A stretch of DNA of 64,000 bases from Methylophaga sp. (GCA_002696735.1 NZSL01000010.1:265571-329570), one strand, 5' to 3'. Counted from the stretch's first letter, positions 1-9,811 are shown. A program made the numbers and translations. The notes: generated from the letters alone by a model not told the origin.

Positions 1-1
1 T

Positions 2-100
2 AATACCAGTCAGTTAAACCATCGTGTTCAATATGAACATGGTGTGTTAGCTGAAGAAAGCAGTAAGCTGCTGAAGGATTTCTTTCGCGGGAAGCGATAG
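2..100 (+). CDS. C-terminal fragment of an unknown protein
   Basis: An open frame runs from the window edge to a TAG at 98-100, giving the last 32 residues of a protein that begins upstream. The tail is polar, with a helical stretch of Glu, Ser and Lys and a basic end (FFRGKR). The fragment is too short to assign to a family. The only support is the open frame and its position upstream of mltF on the same strand, so it could be a chance frame. Confidence 0.4.
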   Translation, partial: NTSQLNHRVQYEHGVLAEESSKLLKDFFRGKR

Positions 101-178
101 ACATCACATTTTCCTGTTCATTAATTGTAAGTTTTGGGAAATTTGATGTGCAAAGCCTTCCTTATGTAGGATAATTTC

Positions 179-1600
179 ATGCCCTACTGTCAGAGTGAAG
201 TTTTGAAAAAGCTAATTTTTCTCCTTTGCATGCTCTGCGTATTAAACGCTTGCAACTCCTCCAGTAATCAACTGGAGCAAATCCTGGAGCGTGGTGAACT
301 TCGTGTGGTGAGTCGCTATGGTTTGACCAGTTATTATAATAATGGTGGTGAAATGGCGGGATTTGAGTTTGAACTGGCGCAACGGTTTGCCGATTTTCTC
401 GGTGTTGATCTCAAAGTGACCGTTCCCGATAACCTCAGCAAAACCCTCGATATGATTGAAAACGGTCAGGCAGATATTGCTGCTGCGGGCTTAACAATAA
501 CCCGGGCCCGGCAAAACAGATTACGGTTTGGCCCAATTTATCATGAAGTCACTCAACAGCTTATTTACCGTCATGGCAGCCAGAAACCGCGAGATATCAC
601 CGAAATCAGCACCGGTCAGTTAGAAATTGTTGCTAATAGCAGCCATGCTGAACAGCTTGCTAATCTTCAACAGGAAATACCATTGTTGTCTTGGACCGAA
701 AACCAGACGATAGACACCAGCGGGTTACTTGAGCTGGTCCAGCTCGAACTTATTGATTACACCATCGTTGACTCTAATGAGATGGCTGCCAGCCATAGTC
801 TTTATCCCGAACTAAGAGTGGCTTTTGATATATCGGATCCCCAGCCATTAGCCTGGGGTATGCGTCGCAATGATGATATGAGTTTACAACTTGCGGTAAA
901 TGCTTTTTTTGAAGAAATAGAAAGTTCAGGCTATCTGGATCAATTAATTGAAAAGTATTTCGGTCATATTCGTCGTTTCGATTATGTTGATTCGCGTGCC
1001 ATTCACCGTCGTATTCAGACGCATCTCCCTCAATATGAATCCACTTTCAAAGCTGCTGCATTAGCCTATGGTTATGATTGGCGCTTTCTCGCAGCAGTTG
1101 CCTATCAGGAATCACACTGGAATCCAGATGCCGTTTCCAGTACTGGCGTACGTGGCTTGATGATGCTGACTCAAGCCACTGCAAATGAAATGGGCGTCAG
1201 CGAGCGGGAAGATCCTGAGCAGAGTATCTTTGCCGGCACAGCCTATCTGACTATTATGAAAACCCGTTTACCGGAGCGGATCGCTGAGCCGGATCGTACC
1301 TGGTTAGCGTTAGCTGCTTATAATATTGGTATGGGGCATTTGGAAGACGCAAGAGTCTTGACGGAAAAAAATGGCGGCAATCCTGACCGCTGGGCTGATG
1401 TTCGCGAAAACCTGCCTTTACTTGCCAAACAGAAGTGGTTCAGCCAAACACGTCATGGATATGCACGTGGCGCCGAGCCGGTGCGTTACGTCGGTAATAT
1501 CCGACGTTATTACGATATTATGTTGCACCATGATGAAGTCAATCAAAATGCTTCCACCCCACCCGCTGAAATTAATGAAACACTTCCAGCAGCATTATAA
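179..1600 (+). CDS. mltF: Membrane-bound lytic murein transglycosylase F
   Basis: MltF cleaves peptidoglycan glycan strands to 1,6-anhydromuropeptides at the outer membrane. The 473-residue product has a hydrophobic N-terminus ending in a lipobox-like LNAC near residue 25. A solute-binding-protein family 3 domain follows (about residues 35-265), then a C-terminal SLT domain (about 285-445). The catalytic glutamate is E311 in AYQESHW, followed by the family motif STGVRGLMMLT. This two-domain layout and length match MltF. The ATG at 179 has an AGGA sequence seven bases upstream; an in-frame TTG at 203 would give a more compact signal peptide and cannot be excluded. The gene ends at a hairpin shared with the convergent dsbA. 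Confidence 0.93.
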   Translation: MPYCQSEVLKKLIFLLCMLCVLNACNSSSNQLEQILERGELRVVSRYGLTSYYNNGGEMAGFEFELAQRFADFLGVDLKVTVPDNLSKTLDMIENGQADIAAAGLTITRARQNRLRFGPIYHEVTQQLIYRHGSQKPRDITEISTGQLEIVANSSHAEQLANLQQEIPLLSWTENQTIDTSGLLELVQLELIDYTIVDSNEMAASHSLYPELRVAFDISDPQPLAWGMRRNDDMSLQLAVNAFFEEIESSGYLDQLIEKYFGHIRRFDYVDSRAIHRRIQTHLPQYESTFKAAALAYGYDWRFLAAVAYQESHWNPDAVSSTGVRGLMMLTQATANEMGVSEREDPEQSIFAGTAYLTIMKTRLPERIAEPDRTWLALAAYNIGMGHLEDARVLTEKNGGNPDRWADVRENLPLLAKQKWFSQTRHGYARGAEPVRYVGNIRRYYDIMLHHDEVNQNASTPPAEINETLPAAL

Positions 1601-1602
1601 AA

Positions 1603-1631
1603 AAGGCCGGTTGCTTTCGCTAACCGGCCTT
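1603..1631. terminator. Bidirectional intrinsic terminator between mltF and dsbA
   Basis: A perfect 10-bp inverted repeat (AAGGCCGGTT and AACCGGCCTT) encloses a nine-base loop. It starts two bases after the mltF stop and lies just beyond the convergent dsbA stop. On the minus strand the stem runs into a short T-rich stretch, so it can serve both genes. Confidence 0.8.
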
Positions 1632-1653
1632 ACCTGCTCTAACAAAACTCGCT

Positions 1654-2295
1654 TTATTTTTCTGCTTCAACTTTTTCAATCAAATACTCAACCACATTAA
1701 GCATTTCAGTCATCCCTCCTGCCAGCGGTGCGTCAGTAAAATAACGTCCATCAACGATAATAACTGGAACACCCTGAACGCCAGATGTTTGGCTGATGAT
1801 CAGTGCTTTTTTTACGTTGGTTTTGACAGTAAACGAATTCATCGTTTCAACGAATTTCTCACGATCAATCCCCTGCTCTTCAACAAAATCGAGCAAACGA
1901 TCTTCAGTATCGAGACGACGCTTATCAATATGAATCGCATTAAATAATGCTTTATGCAACTTTTCAGAATCACCCGTTATTTGTGCAGCATAAAACACCC
2001 TTGCTAACTGCAACCAACTGTCACGGAAAATAGCCGGTACCTGGGTAAATTTCACATTTTCAGGCAAGGTTTCTTTCCATTGCATGATTTGTGAGTCCAA
2101 ATTAAAACAATGTGGACAGGAGTACGAGAACAACTCAATGACTTCAATGTGTTCATTTGAGGTATTTTTCGCCATACGCTCAGTGGTAGGCTTGTAGTGT
2201 TCACCCTCTTTGTAGCTTGTTGAATCAGCTGACACAGACAAAGGCATTAATAATGCCGCTGTGGTGAGTAACAAAGCACGAATTGATCTCGTCAT
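1654..2295 (-). CDS. dsbA: Periplasmic thiol:disulfide oxidoreductase, DsbA family
   Basis: DsbA introduces disulfides into exported proteins. The 213-residue product has a signal peptide ending near VSADS and a thioredoxin fold with the active-site motif C60-P-H-C63. A cis-proline loop (GVPVIIVDG) lies near the C-terminus. I chose the ATG at 2295 because AAGGA lies upstream and a signal peptide starts there; the frame stays open to 2409 but that part overlaps ccsB and looks non-coding. The gene follows ccsB and resB on the same strand after 23 bases. This suggests it is co-expressed with cytochrome c maturation, where haem-binding cysteines must be kept in the right redox state. Confidence 0.92.
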   Translation of the reverse strand: MTRSIRALLLTTAALLMPLSVSADSTSYKEGEHYKPTTERMAKNTSNEHIEVIELFSYSCPHCFNLDSQIMQWKETLPENVKFTQVPAIFRDSWLQLARVFYAAQITGDSEKLHKALFNAIHIDKRRLDTEDRLLDFVEEQGIDREKFVETMNSFTVKTNVKKALIISQTSGVQGVPVIIVDGRYFTDAPLAGGMTEMLNVVEYLIEKVEAEK

Positions 2296-2318
2296 TTCAA
2301 TATCCTTAAATTTTTTAA

Positions 2319-3467
2319 TTACAAACTGCCATAAGAATGAAGGCCGGACAGAAACATATTGACACCCAGAAAGGCAAATAAGGTCACGAACAATCCAACA
2401 ATTGCCCACCAGGCCATTGGTTTACCATTCCATCCTTTTGTCATGCGCATATGCAACCAGGCTGCGTAGTTTAGCCAGACAATCAAAGCCCAAGTCTCTT
2501 TCGGATCCCAAGACCAGTAACCGCCCCACGCTTCAGCAGCCCACAAAGCCCCTAGAATCGTCGCCACCGTAAAAAAGGCAAAGCCCAGGGCAATGCTTTT
2601 ATACATCAGATCATCCATCATTGTCAGTGGCGGCATGGCTTTGACCAACCCACTGTCCGGATTTTTTTCACTACGCCAGCTGACCAATAAATAAGCGATG
2701 CCAATCATGGCAGCCATAGCAAACGCACCGTATCCTATAAAATTGGCTGGTACATGAATTTTCATCCAGTAACTTTGTAATGCCGGGACTAATGGCTGAA
2801 TTTCGTGGGCATTACGTTCAAATGCATACCAAAGCTGAAATATCACAGCAGCAGAGATAACCAGCAAGACGAATCCACCCAGACTACGCACTTGATACCG
2901 ACGTTCGTAGAACAGATACAGTAAAGCCGTTACGACAGCAAACAGAATAAAGACTTCGTAAAGATTGCTGACAGGAATGTAGCCAATATCAGCACCCATC
3001 ATATGCGTTTCACGCCAGCGAACCATCAGCCCTGTCATACCAAAGGTCGTCGCAATCCAGGTAAATACGCTACCAACTTTTTCGGTATAGTCAGATCTGA
3101 AAATCAACCCACCAAAATAGGTAAATGTGGCGGCGATAAAAAATACACTCATCCACATAATGGCTGACTGGCTGGCCAGCATGTATTTGAGCAATCCGTT
3201 AGTTTCAGCAGCCTCCAGATTGGTACCGTATAACTGCAAGGCAATTAGACTGAGCATAGCAACAGCGATAGCGTGACCGCGGAAGCCGGGCCAATGATTG
3301 CCGACAAAGCCCATGCTAATAGCCGTAAACATCAGGATTGAGACCTCATATACGTCCAGCACTTCATGATAAACAGACAAAATACCAATGGTTGCCAGTA
3401 ATAAAAGTGCATACCACCACCAGGTATGGGCAGCAGGTTTTGTCATGATTTCAGTATTCGTTGTCAT
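2319..3467 (-). CDS. ccsB: System II cytochrome c biogenesis protein CcsB (ResC/CcsA type)
   Basis: This is the multi-spanning haem-handling subunit of the System II cytochrome c synthase. It works with ResB to deliver and attach haem to apocytochromes in the periplasm. The 382-residue protein has about eight hydrophobic segments and the tryptophan-rich WWD signature (WGGYWSWDPKETWALIVWL) near residues 310-330. Conserved histidines lie before and after it. Gene naming varies: this family is called CcsA in plastids and ResC in Bacillus. It lies 28 bases downstream of resB and 23 upstream of dsbA, so the three genes with cytochrome c4 look like one leftward unit. An internal ATG at 3446 is an alternative start. 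Confidence 0.93.
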   Translation of the reverse strand: MTTNTEIMTKPAAHTWWWYALLLLATIGILSVYHEVLDVYEVSILMFTAISMGFVGNHWPGFRGHAIAVAMLSLIALQLYGTNLEAAETNGLLKYMLASQSAIMWMSVFFIAATFTYFGGLIFRSDYTEKVGSVFTWIATTFGMTGLMVRWRETHMMGADIGYIPVSNLYEVFILFAVVTALLYLFYERRYQVRSLGGFVLLVISAAVIFQLWYAFERNAHEIQPLVPALQSYWMKIHVPANFIGYGAFAMAAMIGIAYLLVSWRSEKNPDSGLVKAMPPLTMMDDLMYKSIALGFAFFTVATILGALWAAEAWGGYWSWDPKETWALIVWLNYAAWLHMRMTKGWNGKPMAWWAIVGLFVTLFAFLGVNMFLSGLHSYGSL

Positions 3468-3495
3468 AGGTTTCTCATACTCTTTAACGCTTTCA

Positions 3496-5514
3496 TTAAG
3501 AACCTGGCTCCAGGTTGGAGTTCCCGGTTTTAGTTGCTAAAACAGTTTGTTGCTCATTGAAAAATGTATCAAACTCGCGGGCATTTCGATTTGTCGAACC
3601 TGCCAATATAATTTCCGTGTGTTCAGCACCCTCTTCCACCCATGCCCATAAGCGTCTCTGTGGAAGATAGAACAGTAAAAACACACCGATTATCAATAGC
3701 GCACAACCGAAATACACCACATTCTTTCCTGGGGCTTTGGCAATTTGCAGGCCGGTCGATTGAACATGTTCAAAATCAGTCAGCTGCAAAAAGACCGGCG
3801 AACCGTAACGCGATAAGGTGCCAATTGTATCCACACTATCCTGTAAAAACAGTAACTGGTCGTTGGTCACAGTTTGCGGAGTAATGCCATCCATGCTGAA
3901 ATAAATCCGCGCCAGCATCTCCCGTAACATGCCCAGATAAGCAGGCGCCAGATTGTCACGCTCGGCGTCAGGAAGATTGTTATCAATGAAATCCCTGACC
4001 TCATCAAAACCACCCCTGACAAACATGGTGATCAATGTTTCGAGGGTTTGCTGCAAACTGGCTTCAAGAGCTTCATCACGTTCTGGCAACATTGCCAACG
4101 CTTCTTTCATCATCGAATTGGCAATATCTGATACCAGCTCTTCATCACGTAATAACGCTGAATAATTCAAGAACTGCTGCAAGCTGCCATCTTCATCTAC
4201 AGGTAAATAGAGGTAGGCAAAGGATTCTGCAGGACTGTTACGAACACCACTTAAAAAGTATTCGCGACCATCACGCTCAACCGGAAACATATAGTTTTCG
4301 TATTCTCTGGCTTCACCAGTCTCTGTACGTAACTTAAACGTAAAATTCGGACCAAAATCACGTAAATTTCGCTCATCTTCTTCTGTCGGATCAGGGTTGA
4401 TATTAAACGGCCGGAAACTGGTCATTTCCAGCTGCATGGTTTCTTCTCCCCACAGCATTTGACGATTTTCAAATACTTTGGTTTGGATAGAAACAGGCTC
4501 AGTCCCGGCACGGCTATCAAGAGGCCATGCATCGATACTAAGCGAAGAACCACCGTCACTGAAACTGGATTGATAGATCGAGTGGCCTCGATAAATTAAT
4601 GGGTGGTTTACCGCAATAGTAGATTCAAAGGGTTCCGCCAGTTGATCGTCGTGAATCACTAAATCCGATTCAAAAGATTTTGGCTGACCATTGGGATAAT
4701 GTTCGATTCGGAAATCTTTTACTTCAATACGAAAAGGCAGGGCTTGCAACAAATAACCGTCACGAACCGGTAAAAAAACTACTTCTGCCGCCTTGCCTTC
4801 CGGGATACTTACACTCCCCCTAAAACCCTGACTACCAACTGCAAGACGACTTTCTGCAGGTATTTCACGGATCGAAAGATCGCGGGTCTCAATTTTGATT
4901 TCACCGCGCCATTCGGCAAATTTTAATGGCATGTTGCTATCAAACAGACCACCAACACAGATCACCACAATGGCAATATGGGTAAACAGGTAGCCGAGAC
5001 GGTTCATACCGCCACGCATTGCAGAAATTAATACAGCATCATCTTGTTTAACCGTTTGTCTACTGCGGAACCCCAGTTTTTTGAACTCGTGCTGCAAATC
5101 ATTTGCTACTGAAGGCATGGTTGCATTTGATTGCCACTGAGCACTGTGATGCATAGCTTTTAAGGATTTTTTCTGCACATTAGTGCGTAACTGCCACATT
5201 TCTTTAGCCATCGCCGGAAAATGACGAATTACACAAACCGATGTGGAAATGACAAGCAATGCAAGTATGGCGATAAACCAGATAGAACTGTAAACATCAT
5301 AAAGCCCAAGCTGTTCAAATACTTCAAACCAGAAAGGACCAAATTTAATGACATAATCAGCATAGGGCTGGTTTTGCTGTAGAACAGTGCCGATAACAGA
5401 GGCAATGGCAAGTGTCAGCAATAACGTAATTGCCAACTCCATAGAGCCAAGAAATAAAAATAATCGGCGAGAGTAGCTGTTGTGGGAGTGATCTTTCGGG
5501 GTAACTTCAGACAT
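3496..5514 (-). CDS. resB: Cytochrome c biogenesis protein ResB
   Basis: ResB is the partner of CcsB in the System II cytochrome c synthase. The protein is about 672 residues. Three hydrophobic segments occur in the first 200 residues (GSMELAITLLLTLAIASVIGT is typical of the family). A large periplasmic domain of roughly 400 residues follows, and a last membrane segment lies near residue 620. The frame is open from a TTG at 5526, but the ATG at 5514 fits the usual start better. A cytochrome c4 gene lies just upstream, a plausible substrate of the machinery. Confidence 0.92.
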   Translation of the reverse strand: MSEVTPKDHSHNSYSRRLFLFLGSMELAITLLLTLAIASVIGTVLQQNQPYADYVIKFGPFWFEVFEQLGLYDVYSSIWFIAILALLVISTSVCVIRHFPAMAKEMWQLRTNVQKKSLKAMHHSAQWQSNATMPSVANDLQHEFKKLGFRSRQTVKQDDAVLISAMRGGMNRLGYLFTHIAIVVICVGGLFDSNMPLKFAEWRGEIKIETRDLSIREIPAESRLAVGSQGFRGSVSIPEGKAAEVVFLPVRDGYLLQALPFRIEVKDFRIEHYPNGQPKSFESDLVIHDDQLAEPFESTIAVNHPLIYRGHSIYQSSFSDGGSSLSIDAWPLDSRAGTEPVSIQTKVFENRQMLWGEETMQLEMTSFRPFNINPDPTEEDERNLRDFGPNFTFKLRTETGEAREYENYMFPVERDGREYFLSGVRNSPAESFAYLYLPVDEDGSLQQFLNYSALLRDEELVSDIANSMMKEALAMLPERDEALEASLQQTLETLITMFVRGGFDEVRDFIDNNLPDAERDNLAPAYLGMLREMLARIYFSMDGITPQTVTNDQLLFLQDSVDTIGTLSRYGSPVFLQLTDFEHVQSTGLQIAKAPGKNVVYFGCALLIIGVFLLFYLPQRRLWAWVEEGAEHTEIILAGSTNRNAREFDTFFNEQQTVLATKTGNSNLEPGS

Positions 5515-5587
5515 GAAATTGCTCAAACATGAGCCGATGAGTTACTCCGGTGCAATCAGAATCATTGTCACCGGAGCTTATCAGCAA

Positions 5588-6196
5588 TTAATGCAGACCG
5601 GATACATAAGCGGAAACCGCTTTAATTTCTTCCTCAGTCAACTTGGAAGCAATATCACGCATCATTCCATTAGGATCGTTATGACGTTCACCATTTGCAA
5701 AAGCGTGTAATTGCGATTCTGTATAGGCACGATATTGAGCAGATAGTTTCGGCCATTTCGCCGCGGGCATACCACTGCCATTGGGACCATGGCATGCCAT
5801 GCAGGCAGGCACCCCGGATTCGCTATTGCCGCCACGATAAATCTGTTTTCCCAGTTCCAGCAAGTCTTCGCTCACGGCGCCCGGCGCAGTTTCTTTGCTG
5901 GCAAAATAAGCCGCCAAATCAGCCATATCCTGTTCCGACAGGTTGGCCACCATCGGCGCCATTATGGCGTTTTTACGTTTACCACTTTTGAATTCGACTA
6001 GCTGTTTGTAGAGGTAACTGGCATGTTGTCCAGCCAGTTTTGGGTACATATCAGAAGGACTGTTACCATCAGCACCATGACAGGCAGCGCACACAGCTGA
6101 TTTTGTTTTGCCAGCGGAAATGTCTCCTGTGGCAAAAACAAGTGGTGAACTCGATACACCCACCCCAAACACCACTGCAAAAATAAATTTTTTCAT
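5588..6196 (-). CDS. Dihaem cytochrome c4
   Basis: This is a periplasmic electron carrier of 202 residues with a signal peptide (cleavage likely after VFA). It has two homologous class I cytochrome domains, with haem sites at C36-A-A-C39-H40 and C132-M-A-C135-H136. Methionines that could serve as distal ligands lie about 40-45 residues after each site. Cytochrome c4 usually feeds terminal oxidases. The gene leads the leftward block ahead of resB, ccsB and dsbA and is divergent from engB. AGGAA lies upstream of the ATG at 6196. Confidence 0.94.
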   Translation of the reverse strand: MKKFIFAVVFGVGVSSSPLVFATGDISAGKTKSAVCAACHGADGNSPSDMYPKLAGQHASYLYKQLVEFKSGKRKNAIMAPMVANLSEQDMADLAAYFASKETAPGAVSEDLLELGKQIYRGGNSESGVPACMACHGPNGSGMPAAKWPKLSAQYRAYTESQLHAFANGERHNDPNGMMRDIASKLTEEEIKAVSAYVSGLH

Positions 6197-6281
6197 TGTC
6201 GTTCCTGGCTACTAACTTTCGGATACAAAACTTTCGGTATGCTACTCTTATTGGCACTTTTTTGCACCTGGAAAGACTGAC

Positions 6282-6896
6282 ATGTCAGAGTTATACCGAA
6301 GCGCACATTATACTGTCAGCGCCACACAATTGTCTCAACTGCCACCTGACTCAGGTTTCGAAGTAGCTTTTGCGGGCCGCTCAAATGCCGGAAAATCCAG
6401 CGCAATCAACACCATCACAGGAATCAAAGCTCTGGCGCGAATAAGTAAGACACCAGGAAGAACACAAATGATCAATTTTTTTCATCTGGACGATGAAAGA
6501 GCCATGGTAGATCTTCCCGGTTATGGTTATGCCAAAGTCCCGGAAAAGATGAAGCTTAAATGGCAAGCCACCCTGAGCAAATATCTGGAAACGCGCCAAT
6601 CGTTGCGCGGATTAATGCTGATGATGGATATTCGACATCCATTAAAAAACTTTGACCTACAAATGCTGGACTGGGCAAAACAGGCTGAACTGCCGATTCA
6701 TATTTTACTCACCAAGTCGGATAAATTGGGACGCGGTGCTGGGGGTAATGCCCTGCAACAGGTTCGTAAAGAATTAAAAGATGCTGGGTTGGAAGCATCG
6801 GTACAATTATTCTCTTCTTTAAATCATCAGGGACGTGATGAAGCGATTCAGGTACTTGATAATTGGTTTGAATTATCGACCGCCGAACAGCAATAG
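6282..6896 (+). CDS. engB: Ribosome-biogenesis GTPase EngB (YihA/YsxC)
   Basis: EngB is an essential GTPase needed for late assembly of the large ribosomal subunit. The 204-residue product shows G1 (GRSNAGKSS, residues 32-40), G3 (DLPGYG), G4 (TKSDKL) and a G5-like SSLN segment. The switch region (SKTPGRTQ) is typical of the family. Its position divergent from cytochrome c4 is the same as in pseudomonads and relatives. GGAAAG lies upstream of the ATG. Confidence 0.95.
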   Translation: MSELYRSAHYTVSATQLSQLPPDSGFEVAFAGRSNAGKSSAINTITGIKALARISKTPGRTQMINFFHLDDERAMVDLPGYGYAKVPEKMKLKWQATLSKYLETRQSLRGLMLMMDIRHPLKNFDLQMLDWAKQAELPIHILLTKSDKLGRGAGGNALQQVRKELKDAGLEASVQLFSSLNHQGRDEAIQVLDNWFELSTAEQQ

Positions 6897-7104
6897 AATA
6901 TTTTTCTTTCTGTTCGCTGAAAATTTATGCTTCAGGTGATGGCAGATGTCATCACTCTCTGCTAACGTTTACGGCATTGGGACATGCAGTGCTAACATAA
7001 CATTTCCAGTTCAATGCTGAACCTGCCGCTTAATGGCAATGTTGCCAGAGCTGGTTCCCTATCCCCGATTTTTTCCATAACGATGCCCATTCAAGGATTC
7101 CGCT

Positions 7105-9612
7105 ATGACGCCAAGATATACTCCGATTACCACCCCGCTGCCTGAACTTTATCAGACATCAAAACTGGGGATGAATACGCTTGCATTAACTGAGGATTTC
7201 AAACGCTATTTCGGTATTTACCTTGGTCAGGACAAGGGCTGTGCTTCAGGTCATTACCTGTATGCAGCTATGGCCCATACACTGCGTGACCGGCTGTTTG
7301 AAAGAATGAAAAATACCAAACACACCTATGCCGATTCGCGCTGCAAACAGGCTTATTACCTGTCCATGGAATTTTTAATGGGCCGCGCCACCGGCAATGC
7401 CGCTTTAAACCTTGGCATTGAAGAACCGTTGAAAAAAGCGCTGGTCAATCTGGGACTCGAATATGAAGAACTTGCCGAATTTGAACATGATGCCGGTTTG
7501 GGTAATGGGGGGCTAGGTCGTCTGGCTGCATGTTTTATTGATAGCTGTGCCACCCTGCAACTACCGGTTACGGGATATGGCTTGCGTTATGAATACGGCA
7601 TGTTCCAACAAAAAATTGAAAATGGCCGCCAACAGGAAATGCCGGATCACTGGTTGCGTGATGGTAATCCATGGGAATTGGAACGGCCTGAATACACTCA
7701 ACGTGTCAAATTTGGTGGACATACCGAGTTACATCGTAACAGTAGTGGTCAAATGGAAATTCAGTGGGTTGATACCAATGATGTACTGGCTGTTCCCTAT
7801 GACTTACCTATTCCCGGCTATCAGAATGGCACCGTCAATCGTTTGCGGTTGTGGAAAGCAGCGGCTACCGATGAGTTTAACCTAGAAGATTTTAATGCCG
7901 GTTCGTATACAGAAGCGGTTGCAGCGAAAAATGAAGCTGAAAATATCAGCATGGTTTTGTACCCAAACGATGCCAGTGAAAATGGTAAAGAGTTACGTTT
8001 ACGCCAACAGTATTTCCTGGCCTCAGCCAGTCTGCAGGATATTCTGGATTACTGGGTGACGACTCATGATGGCAACTTTGAAAATTTTGCCGATAAAAAC
8101 GTCTTTCAACTTAACGATACTCATCCTACTGTTGCCGTTGCAGAACTGATGCGCCTGCTTATGGATGAACATCAATTAGGCTGGGATAAAGCCTGGCAAA
8201 TCACCACCAAAACTATGGCCTACACCAACCATACTTTGTTACCCGAAGCACTGGAACGATGGCCGGCAAACCTGTTTGGTCGTCTACTGCCTCGCATTCT
8301 GGAAATAATTTACGAAATCAATGCCCGATTCCTCAGGGAAGTGGCTAATCATTGGCCTGGCGATAAAGAGCGGCTGGCACGTATGTCTATTATTGAAGAA
8401 GGTGCCCAGCAACAGGTCCGAATGGCTCATTTGGCCATTATCGGTAGTTTTTCCGTCAATGGTGTTGCAGCCTTACATTCTGAATTACTGAAAAAAGGCT
8501 TGTTTGCTGACTTCTATCAGTTATGGCCGGAAAAATTTAACAACAAAACTAACGGTGTGACCCAACGCCGCTGGATGGCCTGGTGTAATCCGGTGTTAAG
8601 TCAACTGATTAGCGAAACCATTGGGGATAAATGGATTACCCGCCTTAATGAGCTGGAAAACCTCGCTCCACTGGCCCATGACAAAGATTTTCAGAAAGCC
8701 TGGCACGAAGCTAAATATGAGAATAAAAAACGTTTAGCGGCATTAGTCGAAAAACAATGTGGCGTGGTGTTTAACCCGGAAGCCATGTTTGATATTCAGG
8801 TGAAACGCATTCATGAATATAAACGCCAACTATTAAATGTTTTGCATGTCATTCATCTTTACGATCAGATTAAACGCGGTAAAACCGAGGGATTACCCAA
8901 ACGCTGTGTTTTGTTTGGTGGTAAGGCAGCCCCGGGTTATGTCATGGCAAAACAAATCATCAAGCTGATTAATAATGTTGCTGATGTTGTAAACAACGAT
9001 CCAGATGTGGGCGATTGGCTGAAAGTTGTTTTTTTCCCCAACTATCAGGTTTCTGTAATGGAAGTCATATGCCCCGCAGCAGATTTATCGGAACAGATTT
9101 CTACAGCCGGTAAAGAGGCTTCCGGTACCGGCAATATGAAATTTATGATGAATGGTGCTATTACCATTGGTACGCTGGATGGGGCAAATATCGAAATTCG
9201 CGAAGAAGTTGGTGATGATAACTTTTTCCTGTTTGGTTTATCTGAAGAAGAAGTTGCAGAAAATCGAGGGCATTATAATCCACAGTCTATTATTGAGAAT
9301 GATGCTGATTTGAAACGCGTGGTGGACTTATTAACCGGCGGCCATTTCAATCAGTTTGAGCCGGGCTGCTTCGATAACATTATTAATGCCTTTACCAGTT
9401 CAAATGACCCCTGGATGACCGTAGCCGATTTCCGCAGTTATATAGATGCTCAGAAACAGGCCGGACAGGCTTATCTGGATAAAGAGCGCTGGACAGCTAT
9501 GAGTATTATCAATGCAGCTAACAGCGGTAAATTTTCAACTGACAGAACCATGGAAGAATACAATCAGGGTATCTGGAAGCTGGAAAAAATTGCGCCACAT
9601 CCAGATAGCTGA
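7105..9612 (+). CDS. glgP: Glycogen/maltodextrin phosphorylase
   Basis: This PLP-dependent enzyme releases glucose-1-phosphate from alpha-1,4-glucans. The 835-residue length is normal for family GT35. The PLP-binding signature EASGTGNMKFMMNG is present, with the Schiff-base lysine at K679. The N-terminal motif GNGGLGRLAACF and the conserved QLNDTHP are also present. AAGGA sits seven bases before the ATG at 7105. The gene stands alone: no glgA, glgB, glgC or malQ lies within the window. It is followed by its own terminator and then a tRNA gene. The 208 bases upstream hold its promoter region and a small imperfect palindrome at 6936-6955, but nothing more certain. Confidence 0.95.
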   Translation: MTPRYTPITTPLPELYQTSKLGMNTLALTEDFKRYFGIYLGQDKGCASGHYLYAAMAHTLRDRLFERMKNTKHTYADSRCKQAYYLSMEFLMGRATGNAALNLGIEEPLKKALVNLGLEYEELAEFEHDAGLGNGGLGRLAACFIDSCATLQLPVTGYGLRYEYGMFQQKIENGRQQEMPDHWLRDGNPWELERPEYTQRVKFGGHTELHRNSSGQMEIQWVDTNDVLAVPYDLPIPGYQNGTVNRLRLWKAAATDEFNLEDFNAGSYTEAVAAKNEAENISMVLYPNDASENGKELRLRQQYFLASASLQDILDYWVTTHDGNFENFADKNVFQLNDTHPTVAVAELMRLLMDEHQLGWDKAWQITTKTMAYTNHTLLPEALERWPANLFGRLLPRILEIIYEINARFLREVANHWPGDKERLARMSIIEEGAQQQVRMAHLAIIGSFSVNGVAALHSELLKKGLFADFYQLWPEKFNNKTNGVTQRRWMAWCNPVLSQLISETIGDKWITRLNELENLAPLAHDKDFQKAWHEAKYENKKRLAALVEKQCGVVFNPEAMFDIQVKRIHEYKRQLLNVLHVIHLYDQIKRGKTEGLPKRCVLFGGKAAPGYVMAKQIIKLINNVADVVNNDPDVGDWLKVVFFPNYQVSVMEVICPAADLSEQISTAGKEASGTGNMKFMMNGAITIGTLDGANIEIREEVGDDNFFLFGLSEEEVAENRGHYNPQSIIENDADLKRVVDLLTGGHFNQFEPGCFDNIINAFTSSNDPWMTVADFRSYIDAQKQAGQAYLDKERWTAMSIINAANSGKFSTDRTMEEYNQGIWKLEKIAPHPDS

Positions 9613-9625
9613 TACCGGATAGAAA

Positions 9626-9679
9626 AACCCCACTGTCATTAACCATATAGGTGTATTGGCAGTGGGTTTCTATTTTTCC
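9626..9679 (+). terminator. Intrinsic terminator after glgP
   Basis: An imperfect stem (ACCCCACTGTCA pairing with TGGCAGTGGGT) with a loop of about 14 bases is followed by CTATTTTT. It lies 14 bases after the glgP stop and before the tRNA promoter. Confidence 0.7.
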
Positions 9680-9704
9680 TGTGGTTTAAGACAAGCAAAG
9701 TCCG

Positions 9705-9710
9705 TATAAT
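9705..9710 (+). promoter_or_regulatory. -10 element of the tRNA-Arg promoter
   Basis: A consensus TATAAT lies 24 bases before the mature tRNA 5' end and is followed by a GC-rich discriminator (TCGCGC) as in stringently controlled stable-RNA promoters. No good -35 hexamer is visible at normal spacing. Confidence 0.55.
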
Positions 9711-9734
9711 TCGCGCTGTCAGCAATCACACAAA

Positions 9735-9811
9735 GCGCCTGTAGCTCAGTTGGATAGAGTGTCGGTTTCCGAAGCCGAAGGTCACAGGTTCAATTCCTGT
9801 CAGGCGCACCA
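9735..9811 (+). tRNA. tRNA-Arg (anticodon CCG)
   Basis: The 77-nt cloverleaf includes an encoded CCA. The acceptor arms are GCGCCTG and CAGGCGC, with discriminator A. The anticodon stem TCGGT/GCCGA encloses the loop TTCCGAA, with anticodon CCG at 9769-9771, so it reads CGG arginine codons. The T-arm contains GGTTCAATTCC. The D-stem is GCTC/GAGT with one wobble pair. There is no attachment-site repeat or integrase nearby. Confidence 0.96.

Noticed and set aside
6936-6955. Small palindrome GTGATG...CATCAC upstream of glgP considered as a terminator for engB or an operator
   Set aside because: The six-bp arms are too short and no T run follows; it is not distinguishable from chance.
9735-9811. 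tRNA-Arg considered as an integration site for a genomic island
   Set aside because: No integrase, no direct repeat of the tRNA 3' end within the window, and the downstream genes look native.
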